A DNA stretch of 51,837 bases from Bacteroidales bacterium (GTDB taxonomy: Bacteria > Bacteroidota > Bacteroidia > Bacteroidales > JAADGE01): positions 14,017-65,853 of the forward strand of contig JAOZMB010000002.1 in the NCBI GenBank assembly GCA_029934515.1, in the 5' to 3' direction. The translations under genes were made by a program, and so were the position numbers. Positions 36,520-45,869 of the stretch are shown here, piece after piece. A model generated the notes under the pieces. The model was not told the DNA's origin. It was given only the letters and a program-made list of their open reading frames with translations, and made no database searches. Numbering within the stretch: position 1 is the stretch's first letter; every line of letters starts with the position of its first letter.

Positions 36520-36691
36520 TTGATATTAATTTTAGTTTTATTTGATATTATTTCCATTAAACTAATTATGGAAATAAATAATTTATGTTCATTGTTTTCG
36601 CCTTCTTTTATTATTTTTTTGCTTTTTTTCCTATCTTAGAAAAATTAGCAAAATGTCTAATAATTGCATTTGTATCAAGTAAATACTGCAT
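36520..36691 (-). pseudogene. Decayed PIN-domain (VapC-like) toxin, truncated
   Basis: ATG at 36689-36691 opens MQYLLDTNAIIRHFANFSK, the start of a PIN-domain RNase with its first Asp. The frame stops after GKKAKK. If one A is added to either A7 run (T7 on the plus strand at 36614-36620 or 36623-36629) it continues as IIKEGENNEHKLFISIISLMEI, with the second conserved acidic residue. The match then fades before the start of the nuclease gene at 36490, so the toxin is missing most of its C-terminal half. The left boundary is approximate. Confidence 0.65.
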
Positions 36692-36936
36692 TATTTAAAA
36701 TATTATCAGAAAATTCTTTTCTTATTTCTGAAATTTCCGTATCTAAATCTAATTTTTTTCAAATCCTATATTGTTCCAAATTCCAGCAAGAGTTTTTGGT
36801 TCTGTTGTTTTTTTGGTTGATTAATTTGAAATAAAAGAAATTTCAAAAAAGCATCTACTTCATCTAATTTTTTATCTGGTAGATATCTTAGATTTTGAAT
36901 AATATTTTGTTTTTTTATTAGAGTTGTAACTTGCAT
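36675..36936 (-). pseudogene. Decayed antitoxin (DUF2281-like) with two frameshifts
   Basis: From ATG 36934-36936 the first frame encodes MQVTTLIKKQNIIQNLRYLP and DKKLDEVDAFLKFLLFQINQP. The second frame continues TTEPKTLAGIWNNIGFE, and the third LDLDTEISEIRKEFSDNIL ending NNAVFT and a stop at 36675-36677. Both switches fall in runs of seven A (T7 on the plus strand at 36808-36814 and 36753-36759), and one extra A in each would give a continuous protein of 87 residues. The stop overlaps the toxin start by 17 bases, the usual layout of a type II toxin-antitoxin pair. Confidence 0.7.
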
Positions 36937-36961
36937 AGTTCAATAAGTTTTTATTAAAATA

Positions 36962-36993
36962 CAAATATAAGAAATTTATTTTATTTTTTGCAA
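36962..36993 (-). promoter_or_regulatory. Promoter of the decayed toxin-antitoxin pair
   Basis: On the minus strand a TTG (36991-36993), a 21-base spacer and TATATTTG (36962-36969) approximate the Bacteroidota consensus, 26 bases upstream of the antitoxin start. It could now serve the two nuclease genes as well. Confidence 0.4.
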
Positions 36994-37012
36994 TTTTTTT
37001 TCAGATAGCATT

Positions 37013-37061
37013 GTAAAGTTGGACAGTTCTATTTTTAAATTTATATATTGTCCAACTTTAC
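37013..37061 (-). terminator. Long hairpin after the C25 protease gene
   Basis: The 13-base arms 37013-37025 and 37049-37061 are perfect complements (GTAAAGTTGGACA and its partner) around a 23-base A/T-rich loop. It lies just downstream of the protease stop (37079). Confidence 0.6.
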
Positions 37062-37078
37062 TATTATATCAAAAATAT

Positions 37079-40000
37079 CTATTTTATAATTATCTTACTG
37101 TTATAAACTTCTTCGCCTGATGTAATTTCAATTAAATACAAACCTTTTGCTTGCATTGTCATATCAATATTTAATAAATCGTCATTACTTGTATTCTCAT
37201 AAATTAATGCACCTGTGATATTAAATATTTTTACATTTATTTCATTGTCAAATTCAGGAGCATTTAATGTGAAAATTCCAGAACTTGGATTAGGATAAAT
37301 CTTTACATTATCGGATAACTCATTAACACTTCCAAAAATAAGAGTAATTACAATGTCTGTTTCACCAACAACATTGAAATCATTAACAATACTTATGTAT
37401 CCAAACGCACAAGCTGTATATGAATAATCACCTTCAATTAAAGTAAAATTCGTTTCACCGTCTTCGTTAACAGTATTGTTCATAACACCCACTGTAACAG
37501 TTGCTTCGTTAATCGGATTTCCGCTTTCGTCTGCCACTGTAAAGTTTACTGGATATTCATCACCGCTCGCTTCACCCTCAACAAAGAACATAATATTTGG
37601 TCGTTTGTTATTATTACCACTATACGATGGATGTTGATTATTATCATCATATCCGTAAGCAACAGTTATTTGTTCTGTTTGTGTACAATTAACTTTGTAA
37701 TAATTACTTTCCCAGTTTTCAAGTTGTCCCCAGTCAATTTCAACTAATAAATTATTTTCTGTTCCATCAAAAGTGTAATCATCAATATCAAAATTAAACC
37801 ATCCAGTTTCTTCTGGCATAGTAAAAGTTGTAAGCTCCATTACTGTTGTTGCATCAGACATATCTGCATAACTTGAACCGAGTTCTGTAAGGTCTGTTTC
37901 CTTAAATTTAATTACCAGATTTGGTAAATCCATTCCTCCGAGTTCAACAAAATCAAAAGCCATTTCTTGTATTAAATTTTCTCCAGCACCTATTTCACTT
38001 CCGTAATACAACATCTGCGTCTTGTTATTTTTGTAATAAGTATAAAAAGGATATTGCTCAGAAATATCATCACCTTCACCAACAACTATCTCTGGTGGTT
38101 GTCCGATAACAATACTCCCTTCAAAATCTGCTGTGTATTCTACCTGTGTTATATTATAGCTCAAATTTACCAAAGTTCCCTGTGCCGCTACTTCGTTTGC
38201 CGAAATATTATAAGTAACCTCAGTTGAAGCACCAGCTGCTATTGTAATGGGTAAAGAATTATTTTCAATATCAAGGTAAGGCGAGTCTCCGGAAACAAAT
38301 GCAGTAGATATTTCTGTATCTGCATGTCCTATATTATTTGTAGTAAAAGTAAGTTCTGCTGTTTCGCCAGGGTCTAATCTTCCGTTACCGTTTTCATCGT
38401 TTGTAAGATTCATTGCTGTTATTTCAAACACAGGAGCATTTGCAGTAACATTAATTTGTCCGTCCCATATTTCTTTTGAACCGTCGCTGATTATTACATC
38501 AAAACTTATAACATGACCGTCAGGAACATTATCAGCAAGTGTCAAAGTGAAACTCTCCGATGATATTGCTGTTCCGTTATTTTCAGTAATATCGCCAAAA
38601 CTTATATTTTCATTATTTGTAAAAGATACAACATATTCGTCATCGCTTTGATTTATAGTAGCTGTAACGCCTATTGCTGTTTCTGTTCCAACATTTTTTA
38701 AACAAATATCAATATTTTTTGTCTGTCCGTAATTAATTGATGTTCCACCATCGATTGAAATAAAATCAACAACCATATAAGGTCCTTCTGGTGAAATAAC
38801 CATAATCTCGGTAAGATAAGTTATTTTATTAAAACCAGTAACTGCAATTGTAAGATTTTCTCCGGGTGTAATATTAGACAACGGAACATTTGCTGTTCCT
38901 TCTGTTATATATTCTGTTCCTATAATTTCGCCGTCTTTTGAAATACAAACAAGCGCATTGTCAAGGTCGCAATTTACAGTAAATTCACTTTCTCCAATAA
39001 TTATTACATCATTATGAGTAATATTCATTTCAGAAGGGTCATCAGTTCTAACAAGCAAAGAAGGGTCTCCAAAAATTGTCCATGTATCTGTCATTGCAAA
39101 ATCACCAGATTCATCGTTCATCTGGAAACAGCCGTTCACAGATATACCTCCGTAAGTTCTTTTTGTTCCTGTTGCTGCCGTTCCTACAAGAAGGTCAACC
39201 ATCTCGTCCTGAGCAATCATAGGCGGTGCCCAACTTTGATTAATTGTAGCCGCAAAACAAGCAATTCCTCCTGTTGGTTCATCACCGTTTGTAGCACGTA
39301 GCCAAGCTTCACCGAAACATGTCTGTCCAACAAAAGCTCCGTTCACACAAGCAACAGTCCACACAAAAGGTAACATATTTTCATTTGTAATACTGTTGAG
39401 TTGTGTAACAGAAAATCCAGATGAAGACCATGCAAAATCAGAACCATGTCCTGTATATAACGCCATTCCTGTTCCTGTTTCTAATTCGGCACTTACCATT
39501 GCAGGCGTAGGATTTCCGGAAGCATCATTTCCACCTTGACTGCCATCGAACAGTTCAATTGTTGGTTCGGCATAAGTAAAATCAGTTAAATCAATCTGCA
39601 TGTTTCTTATATGTTCATAGTCATATTCGTTATCATCACCAGGTCCTTGGTCGGAACCCACACCCATAGTTCTGTTCAGCCAGCCAGATGTAAGTTCGCT
39701 ACCGTTTTCATATTCAATTGTTCTTAATACTTGTGTTTCAACATCAGTTAGACTTTCAGCAGAAAAACGACCTACGAAGAATTCAAGATAATGGTCATCG
39801 CCGGTTATGTAAGCATAAGCATTATCAGAATGTCCGCCAAGACCAGAACCGCTATTTGTTGGAACTTGAGCTGCATCGCCGATTAATAGTAAATATGTCA
39901 AACCTTCTGGTTCATTATAATAATTCTCTACAAAAGCTTTTATATCATTTGCATTCGAACCAGCTGTGCTTAGTGGCACCATTTCGCATGAGCGTCCTAT

Positions 40001-40759
40001 TGTATTTTTCCAGTCAACAAGCGCTTGCATTGCATCAGTCCATTCGTCATAACATATAATTAGCATTCTTCCTTCTTCTTCGACAGGAGTATATTTTGTT
40101 TGATATTCGTAGTTAATAAAATGATTTGAATATATTTTATTAAATTCATTATCTACTTTATCAAACAATTTAGTTCTATTAAAAACATTTACACCTTCGT
40201 GTTTCGTTTCGCTAACTTTTACTGTTATTTCTGTGTATATTCTTAATTTCTTTGTAACAGGGTTATACTGAAACGGATACACGTGTAATGCTTGTCCTCT
40301 GTAATCTCTCACGATGTACGGTTTATCCAAATCGGCAAGTTTGTTTGGGAAGAAATCATTTTTTTGATATACTTTTCCATATTCATAAGGAACACTTGCT
40401 GGGTCTATATCTCTTGTTAAATTTCCTTTTGAAGGCGCTACATTTATATCATCAATTTCAATAAAATTCGAAGATATAACTTCTACTTCCATTTTCGCCA
40501 TGTCTGGAATGATTATAGATTCTGTAAATTTCGGTAAATTCGGTGCTCCGTTCATCAAGATAGGAAAGGCATCTTCAGCATTTACAACAACTTCCTCTCC
40601 GTTCTGTGTGTTCACAATTTTTAAATCATAAGAACTTACTTTGAATGTAAGTATCGTTTCAGAATCGGTAGCCGATACCAATTCGGTTTGGTTTTTCTGT
40701 CCGTTGACAGATAAAAACGCAAAAAATAAAAAAGAAAATAGAATTAATCTGGTTTTCAT
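37079..40759 (-). CDS. Gingipain-type C25 cysteine protease with type IX secretion sorting domain
   Basis: A 1226-residue secreted protease. Signal peptide: about 1-20 (ending SVNGQ). A propeptide of the C25 type runs to about 225 (with VYPFQYNPVTKKLRIYTEI). The catalytic domain begins near 230; the dyad is His438 in YTGHGSDFAW and Cys471 in VACVNGAFVG. These are the residues used by the gingipains of Porphyromonas. Several Ig-like domains follow (about 590-1110) and a final type IX secretion sorting domain starts near 1150 (KIYPNPSSGIFTLNAPE, then GLYLIEI). It would leave the cell through the type IX system, consistent with gldH in this window. Specificity (Arg or Lys) cannot be judged. It appears monocistronic and ends at a long hairpin. 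Confidence 0.95.
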   Translation of the reverse strand: MKTRLILFSFLFFAFLSVNGQKNQTELVSATDSETILTFKVSSYDLKIVNTQNGEEVVVNAEDAFPILMNGAPNLPKFTESIIIPDMAKMEVEVISSNFIEIDDINVAPSKGNLTRDIDPASVPYEYGKVYQKNDFFPNKLADLDKPYIVRDYRGQALHVYPFQYNPVTKKLRIYTEITVKVSETKHEGVNVFNRTKLFDKVDNEFNKIYSNHFINYEYQTKYTPVEEEGRMLIICYDEWTDAMQALVDWKNTIGRSCEMVPLSTAGSNANDIKAFVENYYNEPEGLTYLLLIGDAAQVPTNSGSGLGGHSDNAYAYITGDDHYLEFFVGRFSAESLTDVETQVLRTIEYENGSELTSGWLNRTMGVGSDQGPGDDNEYDYEHIRNMQIDLTDFTYAEPTIELFDGSQGGNDASGNPTPAMVSAELETGTGMALYTGHGSDFAWSSSGFSVTQLNSITNENMLPFVWTVACVNGAFVGQTCFGEAWLRATNGDEPTGGIACFAATINQSWAPPMIAQDEMVDLLVGTAATGTKRTYGGISVNGCFQMNDESGDFAMTDTWTIFGDPSLLVRTDDPSEMNITHNDVIIIGESEFTVNCDLDNALVCISKDGEIIGTEYITEGTANVPLSNITPGENLTIAVTGFNKITYLTEIMVISPEGPYMVVDFISIDGGTSINYGQTKNIDICLKNVGTETAIGVTATINQSDDEYVVSFTNNENISFGDITENNGTAISSESFTLTLADNVPDGHVISFDVIISDGSKEIWDGQINVTANAPVFEITAMNLTNDENGNGRLDPGETAELTFTTNNIGHADTEISTAFVSGDSPYLDIENNSLPITIAAGASTEVTYNISANEVAAQGTLVNLSYNITQVEYTADFEGSIVIGQPPEIVVGEGDDISEQYPFYTYYKNNKTQMLYYGSEIGAGENLIQEMAFDFVELGGMDLPNLVIKFKETDLTELGSSYADMSDATTVMELTTFTMPEETGWFNFDIDDYTFDGTENNLLVEIDWGQLENWESNYYKVNCTQTEQITVAYGYDDNNQHPSYSGNNNKRPNIMFFVEGEASGDEYPVNFTVADESGNPINEATVTVGVMNNTVNEDGETNFTLIEGDYSYTACAFGYISIVNDFNVVGETDIVITLIFGSVNELSDNVKIYPNPSSGIFTLNAPEFDNEINVKIFNITGALIYENTSNDDLLNIDMTMQAKGLYLIEITSGEEVYNSKIIIK

Positions 40760-40860
40760 ACTTCTATAAATTAATGGTTATGTAATTAAATATTAAAATG
40801 AAGATACAATTTTTTATAAAAAGTTGCACGTGTAATTTGAAAAATCTGTTAATAGCGCGT

Positions 40861-40915
40861 ATCACAAATTACTGTCGGAGTAACTTAAAGTCATGCCGAC
40901 AGTTTATATATAATT
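40861..40915 (-). repeat. Dispersed palindromic element, copy B
   Basis: ACTGTCGGAG and CATGCCGACAGT (40871-40903) form the stem around AACTTAAAG. Read in reverse complement, the whole stretch is closely similar to 17886-17941. It lies downstream of argS and upstream of the protease gene. Confidence 0.6.
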
Positions 40916-41018
40916 GCTTAACAAATAGTAATGTTCAACCTTATAAAGTAGTGGGTTTACTTAAAAAAAATATTGTTAAAAATTTGGTAATTTGAACGGT
41001 TATTGTGCGCGTTATTAA

Positions 41019-42806
41019 TTACATTCTTTCTGGGACTTCAATACCAAGCATCATTAATGTAGTTTTAATAATTTCGCTTGTTTTTTTTGAAATTATTAAT
41101 CTTAATGCCTTAATATCAGAGTTTTTTTCTTTTAGGATTGGACAGTCATGATAAAATTGATTATATTCTTTTGCTAAATCATAAACAAAATTAGCAATTA
41201 TTGCTGGGTTTCGTTTTGTTCCTGCTTCCGATATAATTAAAGGAAAATTATACAATATTTTAATAAGTTTTTTTTCTTTTGTAATTACTTTAATATTATC
41301 AATATTAGGAACATAAATATCTTTTTTATTTGCTTTCTTTAATAATGAATTTATTCTTACATAAGAATACTGAATAAAAGGTCCTGTGTGTCCAGCGAAG
41401 TCTATTGATTCTTTCGGGTTAAAAGTTATGTTCTTTTTAGCATCTACTTTAAGAATAAAAAATTTCAATGCTCCTAGCGCTATTATTCTAAATACATTTT
41501 CTTTTTCTTTTTCAGAATAATTTTCCAATTTTCCAAGTTTTGTTGATGTTTCACGAGCAGTATTAATCATTTCTTCGATTAAATTATCTGCATCAACAAC
41601 TTTTCCTTCTCTTGATTTCATTTTTCCTTCTGGTAGTTCGACCATTCCATAGGATAAATGATTAATACGATTTGACCATGAATATTCCAACCTGTCAAGG
41701 ACTATTGATAATACTTTAAAATGATAATTTTGCTCGTTGCCGACAACATAAATAGACTCGTCAAATTTATAATCTTCATATCTTGTAACTGCTGTTCCAA
41801 TATCCTGTGTCATATAAACTGTTGTTCCATCGGCACGTAATAAAATCTTTTCGTCCATTCCGTATTCGGCAAGGTCCAGATAAACTGCACCGTCTTTTTT
41901 TTGATAAAGTTCGCCCATTCTCAGTGCCATTATAACTATTTCCTTACCTCGGATGTACGTATTTGATTCGTAATATGTTTTATCAAATTTAATTCCAAGA
42001 CTTTCATATGTTTTATCGAAACCAGAATATACCCAATCGTTCATCATTTTCCAAAGTTTATTAACTCTTGTGTTTCCACGTTCCCATCTTTTCAACATTG
42101 CCTGAGCTTTTTTAATTAGCGGTGCTTTTCTTTTTGCTTGTTTTTCGGTAATTCCATCTTCTTCTAATTTGCTTATTTGTTTTTTATATTTTTCTTCAAA
42201 AAGGACATAATATTTTCCAACAAATTTGTCGCCTTTTATTCCAGTTGATTCAGGTGTCTCTCCGTTGGCAAAATCCTGCCAAGCAATCATAGATTTACAA
42301 ATATGAATTCCTCTGTCATTTACGAGGTTTACTTTAAAAACATTATTACCATTTGCTTTCAGTATTTCGGCAAGCGACCAGCCAAGCAAATTATTCCTAA
42401 TATGTCCAAGATGTAAAGGTTTATTTGTATTTGGCGAAGAGAACTCAATAACTATTTTCTTGGAATTTTCATCACTTTCCGAGAGACCAAAATTTTTGTC
42501 AGAGTAAATATTAGTAATAAAATCCAACCAATATTCTTTTGATATGGATAAATTTAAAAAACCTTTAATTACATTATAATCAGTAATTTCGGGTAGTTTG
42601 ATTTTTAATATATCTCCTATTTCTTCGGCTGTTTTATTTGGAGTTTTTTTTGAATATGCCAAAAGTGAAAAAACAACAACCGTGAAGTCACCTTCAAAAT
42701 CTTTTCTTGTTCTTTGGACTAAAATTTTTGACATATCTATTTTAGCTTTATACAGAAGTTCAACTGATTCTGAGACAGCTTCTGTTATTTTTTTTTCTAT
42801 TTTCAT
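41019..42806 (-). CDS. argS: Arginyl-tRNA synthetase
   Basis: This class I synthetase charges tRNA-Arg. The 595-residue length is usual. The N-terminal Add-1 domain (RTRKDFEGDFTVVVF) comes first. The HIGH-type motif is HLGH (132-135) in EFSSPNTNKPLHLGHIRNN, shown here in part. The KMSKS-type motif is in LPEGKMKSREGKVVDAD. The C-terminal anticodon-binding (DALR) domain includes GPFIQYSYVRINSLLKK and EYNQFYHDCPI. It is followed by the dispersed palindromic element B and is probably monocistronic. Confidence 0.97.
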   Translation of the reverse strand: MKIEKKITEAVSESVELLYKAKIDMSKILVQRTRKDFEGDFTVVVFSLLAYSKKTPNKTAEEIGDILKIKLPEITDYNVIKGFLNLSISKEYWLDFITNIYSDKNFGLSESDENSKKIVIEFSSPNTNKPLHLGHIRNNLLGWSLAEILKANGNNVFKVNLVNDRGIHICKSMIAWQDFANGETPESTGIKGDKFVGKYYVLFEEKYKKQISKLEEDGITEKQAKRKAPLIKKAQAMLKRWERGNTRVNKLWKMMNDWVYSGFDKTYESLGIKFDKTYYESNTYIRGKEIVIMALRMGELYQKKDGAVYLDLAEYGMDEKILLRADGTTVYMTQDIGTAVTRYEDYKFDESIYVVGNEQNYHFKVLSIVLDRLEYSWSNRINHLSYGMVELPEGKMKSREGKVVDADNLIEEMINTARETSTKLGKLENYSEKEKENVFRIIALGALKFFILKVDAKKNITFNPKESIDFAGHTGPFIQYSYVRINSLLKKANKKDIYVPNIDNIKVITKEKKLIKILYNFPLIISEAGTKRNPAIIANFVYDLAKEYNQFYHDCPILKEKNSDIKALRLIISKKTSEIIKTTLMMLGIEVPERM

Positions 42807-42912
42807 TTAAGCAATTATTTTAATTATAATTATTTAATATTTTAATTGTGAAACATATTTTTGTGTAAACTTTTGCAAAGTAAGTAATTAAAAACGAAAT
42901 TTAAAAATAATT

Positions 42913-42996
42913 ATGTTCAAAAATATCATCACAATAATAGCAATAATTTTTATTATGATATATTTTTATGATTATATGGTTCTGAAAAATTTGTAG
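42913..42996 (+). CDS. Possible 27-residue membrane peptide
   Basis: A frame with ATG at 42913 encodes MFKNIITIIAIIFIMIYFYD and YMVLKNL, a single hydrophobic helix with charged ends. It sits alone in the gap between argS (start 42806, minus) and parC (end 43006, minus), on the opposite strand. No promoter consensus was found just upstream. Such peptides exist, but chance is a real alternative in this A/T-rich gap. Confidence 0.2.
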   Translation: MFKNIITIIAIIFIMIYFYDYMVLKNL

Positions 42997-43005
42997 CAAA
43001 TAACA

Positions 43006-45546
43006 TTATTTTATATTAAAGTCATTCAAACTCATGGTTATTTGATTATCATTTTCATCTATTTTTATAACTTCGAATTCTGGTTCTTTATTTGTTTGTT
43101 TGATTTCTATAATTTTATTAATTTCGTAAATAGAAAGACGTTTTCCTCTTGCACGTGAACTTTTTACGCCAATAAAATCATTAACATAGATTCTTTCTTT
43201 TTTCCTCATTTTATTTTTTCCTCCGAATTTAATTTCAAAAATAGGAGCTTTATTTTGTGAGAACAAAATAAGTTTAGAACTAATATTATTTCCTATAAAT
43301 GATATTTTACGGTCTGTATTTTCTAATTTAAAACGTTTAAGGTAGTAATAATTCCTGTCAGCATCAAAAAATACAACCGAGAATATGACATTATCTTTAT
43401 GTTTTTTTATCAAATAAATATTTTTTTCATAACGATTTGATAGTTCGTAACCAGTTAGTTGATATTCTCCAGATTTATATATAACCAAAATTTTATCATC
43501 ACTTTCGAATTCGCCCAAGAGAGTTCCTCTGCCGTCTGCATTTAATCGCAATATATCATGGTCAAACCAAATATTCCTTCCTCCAAGCGTGGAGATTCCT
43601 TCCTCCATGAGAACTATTCGCTGAACTATATATTTTGTTACAAGATTTCCAGCTGTTCGTCTTCCTCGTACTGGAAGTTTACTAAAATCAATTTTTTCAA
43701 ATTTCTTTCTCAGTCGTTTTCTCTGACGAAGTATAATTTTTACTGTTTCAGCTTCGCCATTTGGATTGGCTGTAAACCAAACAACCTCAGAACCTTTATT
43801 GCCTTTTGTTACATCATATTCCTTGTCGCGGATTATGCTTTTTACAAAAAAACGTTTCATGTAATAAAATCTCGATTTAGAATCACAATAAATAATATTG
43901 TAAATAGTTCTTTCGTCGTTGTTCTTCCATATATTTATAGAAATAACATCTTTACCAATATAAAATTTTTCTTCAACTTTTTTTACAACATAACTTCCGT
44001 TACGTCTAAAAATTATAACATCGTCAATATCAGAACATTCAGCAATATATTCGTCGTTTTTCATATTCGTGCCAGCAAATCCGTCTTTATAATTTACATA
44101 AAGTTTCAAATTTCTTATAACTACTTTTTTGGCATGTATTTCTTCAAAACTTCTAATTATAGTTCTTCTTTCTTTTCCTTTTCCGTATTTTTCTTTTATA
44201 CGTTTGTAATAATCAATCGTAAAATCAATAATATTAGATAGATTATTGTTTATTTCTTTTATTTCTTTTTCGATTGATTTTATACGTTTTACTGCTTTGA
44301 ATGTGTCATATTTTGATATTCTTTTTATTTTTATCTCTGTCAGTCTTATAATATCATCTTTTGTAATTGATTTTTGCAATATAGATTTAAAAGGTTCAAG
44401 TCCAGATTTAATAGTTTTTATTATATCATTCCAAGTTTCACATTTTTCAATATCTTGATATATTTTATTTTCAATAAATATTTTTTCAAGTAATAATAGA
44501 TGTCGAGTTTCAAACAGTTCGTTTTTACGAATACTAAGTTCTGCTTTTAATAGACTAAGTGTTTTTTTTACAGTAATTTTAAGTATTTCGATAACACCAA
44601 GAAATTGTGGTTTATCATCGTTTATTACTGTTGAATTTGGTGAAATAGGTATTTCGCAATCGCTTACGGCATAGAGTGCATCAATAGTTTTATCGGAAGA
44701 AACTCCTTGTGATAGGTGGATTAGTATTTCCACATTTTGTGCTGTATTATCTTCTATTTTTTTGATTTTAATTTTACCTTTTTCGTTTGCCGATAATATT
44801 GATTCTATAATAGAATTTGTAGTTTTTCCGAATGGTAGTTCTGTTATGACGAGTGTTTTTTTATCTTTTTTATCAATTTTTGCACGTACCCGAATTTTAC
44901 CTCCTCTCAAACCGTTATTATAATTTGAAATATCTATGTATCCGCCAGTAATAAAATCTGGATAGAGTTCGAATGTTTCACCTTTAAGATGTTTTATAGA
45001 GGCATCAATAAGTTCGATAAAATTGTGAGGCATAATTTTAGATGCTAGTCCAACAGCAATACCTTCAATACCTTGTGCGAGCAGTAACGGAAATTTAACG
45101 GGTAAATTTACTGGTTCTTTATTTCTGCCATCATAAGATTGTTTCCATTTTGTAGTTTTTGGATTAAATATTACATCTATTGCAAATTTTGACAGTCGAG
45201 CTTCTATGTATCTTGGTGCTGCTGCATTATCTCCAGTATAAATATTCCCCCAGTTTCCTTGCATATCAATTAGAAGTTCTTTCTGTCCTAATTGTACAAG
45301 GGCATCTCCGATGGAGGCATCTCCGTGTGGATGAAACTGCATAGTATGACCAATTATGTTTGCAACTTTATTATATCTGCCATCATCAATTCGTTTCATT
45401 GAATGCAGTATTCTTCGCTGAACAGGTTTCAAACCATCTAACAAATGTGGTACAGCACGTTCCAGTATAACATAAGAAGCATATTCAAGAAACCATTGTT
45501 TATACATTCCTGATATATACTTCACTTTGTACTTCTTCTCAAGCAT
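43006..45546 (-). CDS. parC: DNA topoisomerase IV subunit A
   Basis: This type IIA topoisomerase subunit cuts and rejoins DNA. The 846 residues contain the winged-helix/tower region with HPHGDASIGDALV (72-84) and the catalytic Tyr113 in AAPRYIEARLS. The breakage-reunion domain continues to about 480, then a coiled coil. The C-terminal beta-pinwheel includes repeated DNA-binding strands (for example GGKIRVRAKI is in the tower, and RGRRTAGNL, GRGTLLGEFES in the pinwheel). The lack of the GyrA-box motif and the sequence type point to ParC rather than GyrA. The partner parE is not adjacent. The start at ATG 45546 fits MLEKKYKVKYISGMYKQWFL. Confidence 0.9.
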   Translation of the reverse strand: MLEKKYKVKYISGMYKQWFLEYASYVILERAVPHLLDGLKPVQRRILHSMKRIDDGRYNKVANIIGHTMQFHPHGDASIGDALVQLGQKELLIDMQGNWGNIYTGDNAAAPRYIEARLSKFAIDVIFNPKTTKWKQSYDGRNKEPVNLPVKFPLLLAQGIEGIAVGLASKIMPHNFIELIDASIKHLKGETFELYPDFITGGYIDISNYNNGLRGGKIRVRAKIDKKDKKTLVITELPFGKTTNSIIESILSANEKGKIKIKKIEDNTAQNVEILIHLSQGVSSDKTIDALYAVSDCEIPISPNSTVINDDKPQFLGVIEILKITVKKTLSLLKAELSIRKNELFETRHLLLLEKIFIENKIYQDIEKCETWNDIIKTIKSGLEPFKSILQKSITKDDIIRLTEIKIKRISKYDTFKAVKRIKSIEKEIKEINNNLSNIIDFTIDYYKRIKEKYGKGKERRTIIRSFEEIHAKKVVIRNLKLYVNYKDGFAGTNMKNDEYIAECSDIDDVIIFRRNGSYVVKKVEEKFYIGKDVISINIWKNNDERTIYNIIYCDSKSRFYYMKRFFVKSIIRDKEYDVTKGNKGSEVVWFTANPNGEAETVKIILRQRKRLRKKFEKIDFSKLPVRGRRTAGNLVTKYIVQRIVLMEEGISTLGGRNIWFDHDILRLNADGRGTLLGEFESDDKILVIYKSGEYQLTGYELSNRYEKNIYLIKKHKDNVIFSVVFFDADRNYYYLKRFKLENTDRKISFIGNNISSKLILFSQNKAPIFEIKFGGKNKMRKKERIYVNDFIGVKSSRARGKRLSIYEINKIIEIKQTNKEPEFEVIKIDENDNQITMSLNDFNIK

Positions 45547-45693
45547 ATTTTTGTGATTTATAATTATATGTTAGGGAAATTAAAATTTTAAAATAATAAA
45601 TAATAAATGTAATTACAAAATTATTAAAAAAAATTATATCTAAAAAAATTATTATTGCTTATCAATATTTTAAAATATTTTTTTTATTTATTA

Positions 45694-45728
45694 ATTATCA
45701 ATAATTTTGCGAAAAAATTATTGATAAT
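45694..45728. repeat. 15-base perfect inverted repeat in divergent gap
   Basis: Arms 45694-45708 and 45714-45728 (ATTATCAATAATTTT and its complement) with a 5-base loop GCGAA. It lies between divergent parC and the first LTA-synthase-like gene, immediately before repeat copy 4, so it is not a downstream terminator of either gene. Confidence 0.6.
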
Positions 45729-45737
45729 ATCAGATGT

Positions 45738-45822
45738 GTAATGTTTAAAAAATAAGTTCTGATTTGTTTTTTGTAAAATACTTATTACTATGTGTAAACC
45801 AATTCGTAATTTACTTATGTGA
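45738..45822 (-). repeat. Dispersed repeat, copy 4 (inverted, single heptamer)
   Basis: The reverse complement reads ACATAAGTAAATTACG, AATTGGTTTACAC, ATAATAAGTATTTTAC, AAAAAACAAATC and TTATTTTTTAAAC. It has only one heptamer unit. It ends about 50 bases upstream of the 45870 gene. Confidence 0.8.
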
Positions 45823-45869
45823 ACAAAATTTTTTTTTATTAAAACCAAATAAACTATTAAAACAAAAAT

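Noticed and set aside
40798-40995. 65-codon plus-strand frame upstream of the protease gene
   Set aside because: It has no recognisable features and runs through palindromic element B; composition fits chance.
43558-44241. 227-codon plus-strand frame opposite parC
   Set aside because: Antisense to an intact essential gene; its Phe/Ser/Tyr-rich translation is what complementing A/T-rich coding DNA produces.
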